DNA of 59,209 nt, taken from contig NZ_JAKLLN010000025.1 of NCBI RefSeq assembly GCF_023150065.1, forward strand, positions 1 through 59,209, in the 5' to 3' direction. Below, piece after piece: positions 1-8,215 of this stretch. The stretch is from Zoogloea sp. (GTDB lineage Bacteria; Pseudomonadota; Gammaproteobacteria; Burkholderiales; Rhodocyclaceae). Position numbers and translations under genes: made by a program. The notes under the pieces are model-generated. The model did no database searches. It had not been told where the DNA came from and worked only from the letters and a program-made list of their open reading frames with translations. Positions within the stretch are counted from its first letter, which is position 1. Every line of letters begins with the position of its first letter.

Positions 1-137
1 GTCGGGTCGATGAAACGGCCGTAGGACTCCACCTTCTCCACGGACAGGTCGAAACCGACGGTCTTCATCTTCTTGCCAAATTCAACGGCGAGGGGCAGGC
101 CAACGTAGCCGAGGCCGATTACTGCAATGGTGCTCAT
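1..137 (-). CDS. Nucleotide-sugar dehydrogenase, N-terminal fragment (runs off window)
   Basis: Only the first 45 or so codons are present. The protein begins MSTIAVIGLGYVGLPLAVEF, which is the Rossmann NAD-binding start (GxGYVGLP) of the UDP-glucose/GDP-mannose dehydrogenase family. These enzymes oxidise a nucleotide-sugar to its uronic acid in the cytoplasm for capsule or exopolysaccharide synthesis. The ATG at 137 has an AGGA ribosome site a few bases upstream. The neighbouring prs genes and sugar transferase support a role in exopolysaccharide precursor supply. The substrate cannot be told from this fragment; a UDP-N-acetyl-hexosamine dehydrogenase of the TviB/WbpA type is plausible. Confidence 0.85.
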   Translation of the reverse strand, partial: MSTIAVIGLGYVGLPLAVEFGKKMKTVGFDLSVEKVESYGRFIDP

Positions 138-188
138 GAGGTCAATCCTGAAAAGAGTCCAAGTTGGTAAATAGTGTCAAAGCAGATG

Positions 189-2972
189 TCAGAGGGTGGC
201 GCGGAGCTTCTCGATCTCCTTGCGGATCGGCGCCTTGTCCGGAGCATTCTTGAGGGCGGCATCGAGCTCCTTGCGGGCACCGTCCTTGTCGCCATTGGCT
301 GCCAGGGCCTTGGCCAGGCTGAAGCGCAACTGCGGCAGATTCGGGCCGAGGCTGACAGCCTTCTTGAGGTTCTCCAGGCCCTTGGCCTTATCACCAGTCT
401 CAAACTGCAGCGTACCGAGGGTATCGAGAACCACCGGGCTGTTCGGCGCAAGGGCCACCGCCTGCTGGGCAACGCCTACGGCGCTCTTGTCGTTGAGCTT
501 GCCCAGGGCCCAGGCCAGGTTGTTCAGCACCATCGGGTTCTTGGGGGCGATCTCCTGCATCTGGCGATATTGCTGTACGGCCTGATCGTACTTCTGCTCG
601 GCGAGGCTGCGCTCGGCCAGATAGGTGCGCACCGTGAGATCCTTGGGGTTGGCCTTGATCCAGTCGGCTGCCACGCGACTGGCTTCCTGGGGCTGGTTCG
701 CAGCCACGTGGGCGTTGTGCAGGCGCAGGATCGAGGCGGCGCTCTTCTCGCGCTTGTAGGCCTCTTCGTAGAGTTTGACGGCCTCCGTACGCTTGCCGAT
801 CGACAGCAGGCTTTCCGCCTCGAGGATGTAACCGATGGCCGAGTCCTTGCGCTGGCGCTGGACGTCCTTGGCGACGGCGATCGCCGCATCCCCACGCTTG
901 TTGTTCAGCAGGATGGCGACCAGGCGCTGCTGAGCCTCGAGGGAGTCGGCCTTGACCGACAGCGCCTTGCGCAGGTTCTGCTCGGCACCAGCGATGTCCT
1001 TGGTACCCATCATCAGATCCGCCATGGCAATCAGCGGGATCGGCGACGAAGGCAGACGCGCGGCCAGCTTGCCGTAGGTGGCAAGGGCCTGCTGCATTTC
1101 ACCGGCGGCGACCTGGGAGCGACCCAGCAGATCCAGCACGGCGGGCTCTTCAGGCGCAGCGACCGCCGCTTCCTGGGCGAGGGTCAGTGCGCGCTTGGCA
1201 TCGCTGGCCTGGACCAGCATCCGGATCAGGGCGAGACGCAGGGGCAGCGAAGTGGGGCTGGCAGCGAGCCCCTTCTCCAGCACGGCCTGCACGTCCTTGG
1301 CCTGGCCGCCAGTCATCGCCAGGAACTCGGCGTACTGGAGATAGGCCTGGGCATGGCTGGGGTTCTTGGCCAGGAAGCCCTCGTAACGCTTGCGGGCAAC
1401 GTCGAGCTGCTTGTCCTGGATATCGAGACGGGCCAGGTTACTCAGGGCCGGCAGGAAATCAGGCTTCAGCTCCAGTGCCTTGTCGAAGGCCTTGCGGGCA
1501 CCGGCTGCATCCTTCAGCACCAGCAGCACACCCCCCTTCATGTTGTGGGTGACCGGATCGTTGGGCTTCTTCTTCTCGAGGGTCTGCACCGCGCTCATGG
1601 CCTTGGCGGTCTCATTGCGACGCAAGTGAGCCATGATCAGGGTGACGTCGGCCTGGATGTTGTCGGCATCCAGGGCGGAGGCGGCCTCGAGATCCTGGAA
1701 AGCGCGGTCGGTCTCACCACCGGCCAGACGCGACACACCGAGGCGGGTCCGGTACTGGGCGTTGTTGGGGTCGGCCTTGGCGGCGCGCCCGAAGTACTCT
1801 TCGGAACGGGTGAAGTCGCCATTCATGGCATAGACCTGACCTGCCAGGTTGAGCACCGCGACATCGTCCGCATGATCCTTGAGCAGCGGCTGAAGCATCT
1901 CGAGGGCTTTGCCAGGCTCCCGCGCACCCAGGTGGGCGGAAACCATCAGGCGCCGTGCGTAGGCCTGGGTGGGGATCTTGTCGAGGACCTTGCCGAGATT
2001 CTGCTGGGCCTGGGCGAAGTCGTTCCGCTGCAGTTGGAGGGCAGACGCAAGCAGCAGCGCCGGAACATACTCGGGCGCTGCACGCAGCACCTGCTGGATG
2101 CCCTCGTAGGCTTCCTTGTTCTTGCCGTTCTTGACGTCAAGGAAGGCCTGCATGTAGATCGCCAACGGGTGGTTGCCCACCGCCTTGCGCAGGGCCACGA
2201 CCTTGGCCTGGGCGGCTTCGAGCTTGTTGGCGCGGATGAGCAGGGAGATCACGCTCTGGTGCGCGGAGATCTCGGTGGGCTTGGCGTCGATCACGGCCTC
2301 GTAGGCGGTAATCGCTTCATCGGTCCGGTTCTTCGCGAGCAGGAGGTCACCACGCAGGCTATGGGCCTCGGGCAGCTTCGGGGCCACCTTCAGAACGTCC
2401 TCGACTTCCGTCAGGGCACCATCGATGTCCTTGTCGAGGGCGTGCATGCGGGCCAGACCGACGCGGGCGAGGGGGAAGCCCTCAGATACCTGGATCGCGG
2501 CCTTGAACCTATCCTGGGCGGCACTGCGCTTGCCCTGCTGCAGCTCGGCAAAACCCACGGAGGTCAGCAGCGAGGCCTTGGCTTCCGGCTGGGTCAGCTC
2601 CTTGCCGGCAAGTTCGGTGAGGAGACGCTGCCCCTGACCGCTGGAGAGCATGGCCTGGGCGAGCAAGGGGACGACCTGGTCCGGGGCATAACCGCCATCA
2701 AGGGCACGGGACAGTTCCTTCTCGGCACCAGGATAATCGCCCTGCTCGTAATTCACCTTGCCCAGCAGGAAGCGGGCTTCCGCCAGCGCCGGGTTCTTCT
2801 GCAGTGCATTCTTGAGCTGGATCGACGCCGCGTTGCGGTCGTTCTTGGCCATGTACTCCTTGGCCGAGCTGATCATGGATTCGGGACTGTCGCCACAGGC
2901 AGCAAGCAGCAGGACACAGAGGGCGCTGACGGCGGTGTTCCGCACCCGGTTTCGTTTGGTCTGGGAACGCAT
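189..2972 (-). CDS. prsT: PEP-CTERM system TPR-repeat lipoprotein PrsT
   Basis: The roughly 930-residue product starts with a basic stretch and a hydrophobic segment ending in a lipobox (VLLLAAC), so it should be a lipid-anchored envelope protein. Nearly all the rest is degenerate tetratricopeptide repeats (recurring A..LG.......A......AL patterns such as NLAWALGKLND and AGQVYAMNGDFTRSEEYFGRAAKADP). Length and layout match the PrsT family that accompanies exosortase A/PEP-CTERM loci. Such proteins probably scaffold the export of exopolysaccharide or sorted proteins, but the exact role is unproven. An in-frame GTG at 2993 would overlap the prsR stop; the ATG at 2972 lies a better distance from an AAGGA ribosome site, and 2978 is also possible. 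It is the last gene of the prsK-prsR-prsT run. Confidence 0.9.
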   Translation of the reverse strand: MRSQTKRNRVRNTAVSALCVLLLAACGDSPESMISSAKEYMAKNDRNAASIQLKNALQKNPALAEARFLLGKVNYEQGDYPGAEKELSRALDGGYAPDQVVPLLAQAMLSSGQGQRLLTELAGKELTQPEAKASLLTSVGFAELQQGKRSAAQDRFKAAIQVSEGFPLARVGLARMHALDKDIDGALTEVEDVLKVAPKLPEAHSLRGDLLLAKNRTDEAITAYEAVIDAKPTEISAHQSVISLLIRANKLEAAQAKVVALRKAVGNHPLAIYMQAFLDVKNGKNKEAYEGIQQVLRAAPEYVPALLLASALQLQRNDFAQAQQNLGKVLDKIPTQAYARRLMVSAHLGAREPGKALEMLQPLLKDHADDVAVLNLAGQVYAMNGDFTRSEEYFGRAAKADPNNAQYRTRLGVSRLAGGETDRAFQDLEAASALDADNIQADVTLIMAHLRRNETAKAMSAVQTLEKKKPNDPVTHNMKGGVLLVLKDAAGARKAFDKALELKPDFLPALSNLARLDIQDKQLDVARKRYEGFLAKNPSHAQAYLQYAEFLAMTGGQAKDVQAVLEKGLAASPTSLPLRLALIRMLVQASDAKRALTLAQEAAVAAPEEPAVLDLLGRSQVAAGEMQQALATYGKLAARLPSSPIPLIAMADLMMGTKDIAGAEQNLRKALSVKADSLEAQQRLVAILLNNKRGDAAIAVAKDVQRQRKDSAIGYILEAESLLSIGKRTEAVKLYEEAYKREKSAASILRLHNAHVAANQPQEASRVAADWIKANPKDLTVRTYLAERSLAEQKYDQAVQQYRQMQEIAPKNPMVLNNLAWALGKLNDKSAVGVAQQAVALAPNSPVVLDTLGTLQFETGDKAKGLENLKKAVSLGPNLPQLRFSLAKALAANGDKDGARKELDAALKNAPDKAPIRKEIEKLRATL

Positions 2973-2989
2973 CTGCATGGATCCTTGAA

Positions 2990-4360
2990 TCACGTTGAGA
3001 TTTCTTTCTTGAGTCCGAAGCGGTTCATCAAATCATAAAGAGTGGGGCGACTGATGCCCAGCACCTCGGCGGCCCGCGCCACGTTGCCATTCACCCGGGC
3101 CATCACGCGGACCACCGCGCGCCGCTCGGCTTCCTCGCGAACCTCGCGGAGGTTGAGCGCCTGCAGGCCTTCGTCGCTGTCGTCCTGATTGAGACCGATG
3201 TCGTCCGCGGTGATGCAGTTGCCGTCGGCCATGATCACGGCGCGCTTGATCGCGTTTTCGAGTTCCCGGATGTTACCGGGCCAGCGGTGCAGCTCAATGC
3301 TCTGCACTGCATCGTCGGTGAGGGACATGGAGCCCCGCCCGTGATCGTTGGCAAAGCGCTGCACGAATGCATGGGCCAGCAGCACCGCGTCACCGTCGCG
3401 GTCGCGCAGTGCGGGGATGTCCACCACGATTTCCGCCAGCCGGTAGTAAAGATCCTCACGGAAGCGGCCCGCCTGGATCAGGCCTTTCACATCCTGGTGG
3501 GTAGCGCAGACGATGCGCACATCCACCGGAATTTCCTCCCGGCCACCGATGCGCTCGATCACGCGCTCCTGCAGGAAGCGCAGCAGCTTGGCCTGCAGGG
3601 GCATGGGCAGATCGCCGATTTCATCGAGGAACAGTGTGCCCTTGTTGGCCACCTCGATCTTGCCGAGGGTCTGCTTGACGGCACCGGTGAAGGCGCCCTT
3701 TTCGTAGCCGAAAAGCTCGCTCTCGAGGAGATTCTCGGGAATCGCCGCACAGTTGATGGCGACGAAGCGCTCGTTGCGGCGCGGAGACAGCTCGTGCAGG
3801 CCGCGGGCCAGCACTTCCTTGCCCGTCCCGCTTTCGCCAAGCAGCATCACCGTGACATTGGCCGAGGCCACCCGCTCGATGAGCCGGCACAGCTTGAGCA
3901 TCCCGGCATCCCGGGTAATCACGCCCGACAGGGCGCTGCCCTGCTGGATCTTGAGGCGGCGGTTGTCCTGCTGCAGATCATAGAGACGCAGCGCCCGGTC
4001 GAGGGTCAGGGACAGGAGTTCCGGTTCAAAAGGCTTGGCGAAGAAGTCGTAGGCGCCCATGCCCACCGCACGCACGGCGTTTTCCCGGTCGTGCTGGCCG
4101 GTCAGGACCACGACCTTGGTATCGGGCGCCAGGGCCAGGATCTCGCCCAGCAGGCGGAAACCCTCGGTCACGTCGTCGGGAGACGGCGGCAGGCCGAGAT
4201 CCATCGTGACCACGGCAGGCTCATGCCGCCGCAACTGGGCAATGGCTTCTTCCCGATTGTTGGCAACCACTGTTTCGTACTGATCGAAGGCCCAGCGCAT
4301 CTGCTTCTGCAGTGCGGGATCGTCCTCGACGATCAGCAATGTCCTGCGTTTCTCGCTCAT
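2990..4360 (-). CDS. prsR: PEP-CTERM system sigma-54 response regulator PrsR
   Basis: This 456-residue NtrC-type regulator has an N-terminal receiver (LLIVEDDPALQKQ, phospho-acceptor in VTMDLGLP). A central AAA+ domain carries Walker A GESGTGKE and the sigma-54 contact loop GAFTGA. A C-terminal Fis-type helix-turn-helix follows (NVARAAEVLGISRPTLYDLM). PrsR proteins, activated by PrsK, turn on RpoN-dependent promoters of PEP-CTERM protein and exopolysaccharide genes. It sits between prsK (5 bases upstream) and prsT, in the usual family order. No convincing -24/-12 promoter was found next to it, so its targets in this genome remain to be located. Confidence 0.93.
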   Translation of the reverse strand: MSEKRRTLLIVEDDPALQKQMRWAFDQYETVVANNREEAIAQLRRHEPAVVTMDLGLPPSPDDVTEGFRLLGEILALAPDTKVVVLTGQHDRENAVRAVGMGAYDFFAKPFEPELLSLTLDRALRLYDLQQDNRRLKIQQGSALSGVITRDAGMLKLCRLIERVASANVTVMLLGESGTGKEVLARGLHELSPRRNERFVAINCAAIPENLLESELFGYEKGAFTGAVKQTLGKIEVANKGTLFLDEIGDLPMPLQAKLLRFLQERVIERIGGREEIPVDVRIVCATHQDVKGLIQAGRFREDLYYRLAEIVVDIPALRDRDGDAVLLAHAFVQRFANDHGRGSMSLTDDAVQSIELHRWPGNIRELENAIKRAVIMADGNCITADDIGLNQDDSDEGLQALNLREVREEAERRAVVRVMARVNGNVARAAEVLGISRPTLYDLMNRFGLKKEIST

Positions 4361-4365
4361 ATTCC

Positions 4366-6465
4366 CTAGTTTGCCATCGCTTCGTTACCGTCTTTCCGGA
4401 CGGACTCGGCAATGGGCAATCGGATGTCGAACCGGGTTCCTGCTCCCACATCGCTGGCAACGCTCAGGCTGCCCCCCAGTTCCTGCACATATTGCTGTGC
4501 CTCGTAGGCGCCGATGCCCATTCCGCTCGCCTTCGTCGTCTGGAAAGGCTTGAAGAGCTGCTCCCGGATGAATGCGGCTGACATGCCCGATCCGGTATCC
4601 CGAACCGTGATGCATGCCTGGTTACGCTCCCGGGATAGCTCTACTGACACACTACCATGCTCGGGAGTGGCGTCGAGGGCATTTTGCACGATATGCCCGA
4701 GGATGCGTTCAAGCCGCTCGGCATGCGCCAGAACGGAGACTTCCGGAGCGCCGTCGAGCAGCACCGGACAGGGAATGTACATTCGTTTGGACTGCACCAC
4801 ATGCTCGAGCAAGGCCCCGAGGGAAACCGGCTTGCGCTGGTTGATCGGCGTCTTCTCCATGAGCTGGGTCATCAGGCCGCGCATCCGTTCTTCAACATGT
4901 CGGACGGTGTCCAGCATGTCGGCCTGGAACTCCGGATTGTCCTTGTGTCGCTCGGCATTGCGCAACATCAGGGACATCTGGGCCACCAGGTTTTTCAGAT
5001 CGTGGACCACGAAGGCCGACATGCGGTTGAAGGCATCGAACTTGCGAGCCTCGATGAGCGCCTCCGCGGCCTGCATGCGGGCAAAGTAACTGGCCGCCTG
5101 ACGGCCCGCCATCTTCAGGAGATCGAGCACCTCCCAGTTGACATCCACCGGCGTGCGCGGCGTAAGAAGGATGACGAAACCCACCAGCACCCCCGACGAA
5201 ATCAGCGGCACGATCAGCCACATGTCCGTCACCTCGGGGGTCCATTCAGGCAGCGCAACACCATCCCCGCTCACCGAGAACCCGCTGCGCAGCTCGGCGA
5301 GATTCACCACCCACTCGCGCTCGAGCAGGAAAGCCGTGAAGGCGGAACCCTCATTCTCGACAAGCCCGTAATGGGGCATGTTGAGCCTGGCCTGCTGGCT
5401 GAAACAGCCGTTGGCATCCCTCAGCCACACCCCGCCCCCCGGGCTCTCGACCAGATCGGCCAGGGCCTTGACGACAGACTCCCCCAGGCTGAGTCCATCC
5501 CCCGCCACCGACAGGGCCTGGGTCACACCCAGCCACTCGGTCCGATAGTCATAACGGTAGGCAAAGAAGTGCTTGGCCAGCAGCACCTTCAGACGCGCAC
5601 GGAAAGCCCCTGAGAAGACCAGCACCCCCAGAAAGAGGCCACCACCAAAGAGCATCACCAACTGCAGCGCCTCGCCCCACTCCCCGCCGAAGTACCGCAT
5701 GTAGTAGCCGGCACCGGCGATCAGCAGCAGGTACACACCGGATACCGCCAGCGCCGTTGAATGGAACACCACATGCCGGGAAATCGACACCCGGAAGGTC
5801 CACTCGGGATTCCGCGACGCGGAGATGGCCACCAGAGGAATGATCAAGGTGTGCGCAAAGCCGCGGGCGCTCCAGATGACGGCGTGGATCCGGCTGAACA
5901 GCAGGGAGTCGGCAAACAGATAGACATCGAACGCAAACAGCGCGGCAAGCCCCAGTGCCATGGGCTTGATCCCCCAGCGGGAACGCTCGGGCACGGAACG
6001 ATAGAAGAGCTCGAGCAGGACGAGCCCGAAGACCGCCGTCAGCAACGAGGTAGCCGCCCAGGTACGCAGTGGCGTCCCGTAAATGGGCAGATTAAGGGAA
6101 AAACACACCACACCGACGGCGCCCAGGGAGACCACCGCCAGGGTCATCGGCTTAGGCCAGCGTGGAGGCGGCCCTGCACTGGCCCCGGCTGCGGGCTGGA
6201 AGACAAGCGCGAGCAGAAAGCCGAACCACGCGCCCATGCGCAGCACGTCGAGCACATTGCCCAGCAGGAAGATCCAGTTCCAGCCCGTCAGGGCGAAGGC
6301 CCAGTTGGCCGATGCCCACAGGGCACTGACCGCCATGGCACCGATCAGGAAGGACCCCCGCGAACCATGGCGCCACGCCAGGCCGAGGTACACCGCGAAC
6401 AGCGCATGGACGACCGTCGCAATCGCGTGACTCCACGCGGACACTTGGGAAAACGTGGATTCCAT
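4366..6465 (-). CDS. prsK: PEP-CTERM system histidine kinase PrsK
   Basis: The roughly 700-residue inner-membrane sensor kinase has an N-terminal half of about eight hydrophobic segments (for example LLTAVFGLVLLELF and VYLLLIAGAGYYMRYF). A GAF-like region follows near residues 310-450, then a phospho-acceptor helix (FVVHDLKNLVAQMSLML) and an ATPase domain with DTGSGM and the G2 box GMGIGAYEAQ. This is the PrsK family layout, cognate to PrsR just downstream. An in-frame codon at 6486 would start the protein inside a hairpin, so the ATG at 6465 (MESTFSQ) is preferred. The signal it senses is unknown. Confidence 0.9.
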   Translation of the reverse strand: MESTFSQVSAWSHAIATVVHALFAVYLGLAWRHGSRGSFLIGAMAVSALWASANWAFALTGWNWIFLLGNVLDVLRMGAWFGFLLALVFQPAAGASAGPPPRWPKPMTLAVVSLGAVGVVCFSLNLPIYGTPLRTWAATSLLTAVFGLVLLELFYRSVPERSRWGIKPMALGLAALFAFDVYLFADSLLFSRIHAVIWSARGFAHTLIIPLVAISASRNPEWTFRVSISRHVVFHSTALAVSGVYLLLIAGAGYYMRYFGGEWGEALQLVMLFGGGLFLGVLVFSGAFRARLKVLLAKHFFAYRYDYRTEWLGVTQALSVAGDGLSLGESVVKALADLVESPGGGVWLRDANGCFSQQARLNMPHYGLVENEGSAFTAFLLEREWVVNLAELRSGFSVSGDGVALPEWTPEVTDMWLIVPLISSGVLVGFVILLTPRTPVDVNWEVLDLLKMAGRQAASYFARMQAAEALIEARKFDAFNRMSAFVVHDLKNLVAQMSLMLRNAERHKDNPEFQADMLDTVRHVEERMRGLMTQLMEKTPINQRKPVSLGALLEHVVQSKRMYIPCPVLLDGAPEVSVLAHAERLERILGHIVQNALDATPEHGSVSVELSRERNQACITVRDTGSGMSAAFIREQLFKPFQTTKASGMGIGAYEAQQYVQELGGSLSVASDVGAGTRFDIRLPIAESVRKDGNEAMAN

Positions 6466-6487
6466 CGGGCCTCGGCAGAAAAACAAA

Positions 6488-6510
6488 CGCTCCCGGACAT
6501 GGCGGGAGCG
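6488..6510 (-). terminator. Perfect 8-bp hairpin between sugar transferase gene and prsK
   Basis: CGCTCCCG and CGGGAGCG pair around a 7-base loop. It lies downstream of the sugar transferase stop and just before prsK, with no clear T-run, so it may act as a weak or Rho-assisted terminator or an mRNA stabiliser. Confidence 0.5.
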
Positions 6511-6516
6511 TCAAAC

Positions 6517-6534
6517 CTCCCCGCTGGTGGGGAG
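6517..6534 (-). terminator. Second hairpin (CTCCCC/GGGGAG) after the sugar transferase gene
   Basis: A 6-bp perfect stem with a 6-base loop lies 12 bases past the stop codon of the sugar transferase gene. Together with the neighbouring 8-bp hairpin it suggests that this gene is transcriptionally separated from prsK-prsR-prsT. Confidence 0.45.
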
Positions 6535-6546
6535 TCAGCGACAGGG

Positions 6547-7932
6547 TCAGTGGGCGCCGTCGCCGGTCAGCACCACCCGCACGGTCTCGAAGAGAACAAC
6601 GGTATCGAGGAACAGGGTGTGATTCTTGACGTAATAAAGGTCGTACTGCAGCTTGTTGATCGCATCATCCACCGACGAACCGTACTGGTAGCGAACCTGT
6701 GCCCAGCCGGTAACCCCGGGCTTGACGCAGTGGCGCACCGCATAGAAGGGGATGTCACGGGTCAGCTGATCAACGAAGAAGGGACGCTCGGGCCGCGGCC
6801 CCACCAGGCTCATGTCGCCCTTGAGGACGTTGAACAGCTGCGGCAGCTCATCGATGCGCACCTTGCGGATGAAGCGCCCGATACGGGTGACGCGGTCGTC
6901 GTTGGCGCTGGCCCAGCGCGGCTTGCCGTCGCGCTCGGCGTCGCGACGCATGCTGCGGAACTTGGTCACCTTGAACAGGCGCCCGCCAAGACCGACCCGC
7001 TCCTGACGATAGAACACCGGCGCGCCGTCTTCGATGACGATCAGCAGGGCTGCCAGCACCATCACGGGGGCCGCCAGGATGAGCAGCCCGAGAGAGGCGA
7101 CGATGTCGAACACGCGCTTTACCAGGGTGCGGCTCCAGCCTTGACGGAAACCCTCGCCATAGATCAGCCAGCTGGCCCGCAGGGAGTCGATGCGCACCTG
7201 ACCGCGGACACGCTCGAAGAAGCTGGAGAGGTCGAGCACCTTGATGCCCGCCATCTTGCAGTCGAGGAGTTCGCGCAGGGGAATGACGCCACCGCGGCGC
7301 TCCTTGAGGGCGACGATGATCTCATTGACCTTCAGGTGGTTGGCCGTTGCGAGCAGGTTGCCATCAAAGTGGATGATCCGCTTCGGATCGACACGCACTT
7401 CTTCGCCCTGACCGGAAGGAAAGAAGCCCACAACCTGGAGCCCCCTGCCGGAGGAATGGGAGAGCGCATTCTCCACCGCCACCGCATCCGCCCCCGTGCC
7501 AATCACCATGATCCGTTTTACCAACACGCCTGCTCCCACACGCCGCACAGAGAAACCTCGGGCCACGACAACAAACCCCAGAAGCGCCACCACATTGAGC
7601 TCCATCGCCTCATGGGCAAACTCGCCCCAGGGCAGGACCTGGAAGATACCGTAGGCGACGGGAATGCTGAGCGCGATGGACATCGCCACGCGCAACAGGG
7701 TCTCACGGAAACCGCTGCCAAAACCGGCGCGGTAAAGCCCCAGCGCGCCGTTGAGGATCATCATCGTGGCGGCAAAGGCCAGCGCCGACGGCACCACCGT
7801 TGCGATCAGGGGCCCGTCCACCTTGCTCTGCAGCACGAACGCCACGATCACGGCCACGAACAGGAGCATCGCATCGATGACGACCTGCAGGACGGTGTTG
7901 GACGGAACGTAATGATTGAAGAGTTTGAGCAT
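6547..7932 (-). CDS. PEP-CTERM-associated polyprenyl-phosphate sugar transferase (TIGR03013-like)
   Basis: This 461-residue membrane enzyme has four to five N-terminal membrane segments, a central nucleotide-binding-like region (IMVIGTGADAVAVENAL) and a C-terminal bacterial sugar transferase domain. The hallmark motifs of that domain are present: VFYRQERVGLGG, FKVTKFRSM, RIDELPQLFNVLKGDMSLVGPRP. Members move a sugar-1-phosphate from UDP-sugar to undecaprenyl phosphate, the first membrane step of exopolysaccharide assembly. The N-terminus MLKLFNHYVPSNTV is typical of the version found in exosortase A loci. The ATG at 7932 fits this; a TTG at 7947 is in frame. It probably starts the repeat unit for which the dehydrogenase at the left edge supplies precursor. 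Confidence 0.9.
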   Translation of the reverse strand: MLKLFNHYVPSNTVLQVVIDAMLLFVAVIVAFVLQSKVDGPLIATVVPSALAFAATMMILNGALGLYRAGFGSGFRETLLRVAMSIALSIPVAYGIFQVLPWGEFAHEAMELNVVALLGFVVVARGFSVRRVGAGVLVKRIMVIGTGADAVAVENALSHSSGRGLQVVGFFPSGQGEEVRVDPKRIIHFDGNLLATANHLKVNEIIVALKERRGGVIPLRELLDCKMAGIKVLDLSSFFERVRGQVRIDSLRASWLIYGEGFRQGWSRTLVKRVFDIVASLGLLILAAPVMVLAALLIVIEDGAPVFYRQERVGLGGRLFKVTKFRSMRRDAERDGKPRWASANDDRVTRIGRFIRKVRIDELPQLFNVLKGDMSLVGPRPERPFFVDQLTRDIPFYAVRHCVKPGVTGWAQVRYQYGSSVDDAINKLQYDLYYVKNHTLFLDTVVLFETVRVVLTGDGAH

Positions 7933-8215
7933 CTCGAGCTTCGGCAACCCTTTCGAGGCTGCCGCCCATGCAATTGAACGTTTCAGGAAGTAGCCGGCAC
8001 GACAGCATCCGGATGTTGCGGCGCATTATGTATGAAGACCGGGTGAGGTCGTTCGATTGGCGCCCTTCAAAATTGCAAAATGCGTGAAAAAATGTATGGT
8101 CGAACAATAGCGCGAAGCCGCCTTTGCTCCCGTGATCCCCGTCACGCGAAAATTACATTTCACATAAATTCGATGTATGGGCAAACCGCCCATAGAGCGC
8201 CGGCGGCGGCGCTTC
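7933..8215 (-). other. Intergenic region upstream of the sugar transferase gene
   Basis: This 283-base gap between kup and the sugar transferase gene is AT-rich at 8075-8175 and must hold that gene's promoter on the minus strand. I looked for GG-N10-GC sigma-54 spacing and for TTGACA/TATAAT and saw nothing strong; TACATAAT near 8026-8033 (minus) is the best -10-like string. The segment at 8009-8024 is repeated inverted beyond kup. Confidence 0.5.
8176..8213 (-). terminator. Tandem hairpins immediately after kup
   Basis: AGCGCC/GGCGCT (8196-8201 with 8208-8213) and TATGGGC/GCCCATA (8176-8182 with 8188-8194, 5-base loop) both have perfect stems. They lie within 40 bases of the kup stop and are followed on the minus strand by an AT-rich stretch. 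They probably end kup transcription. Confidence 0.5.

Noticed and set aside
174-3038. 954-codon frame on the plus strand opposite prsT
   Set aside because: It is the mirror of a strongly supported TPR lipoprotein gene; its composition (Gly/Leu/His-rich without domains) is what antisense frames look like in high-GC DNA.
5761-7977. Long plus-strand frame opposite prsK and the sugar transferase (and similar ones at 11943-13979, 16056-18083, 23841-26564, 28907-31330)
   Set aside because: All are shadows of identified genes and have Gly/His/Gln/Arg-rich content without motifs.
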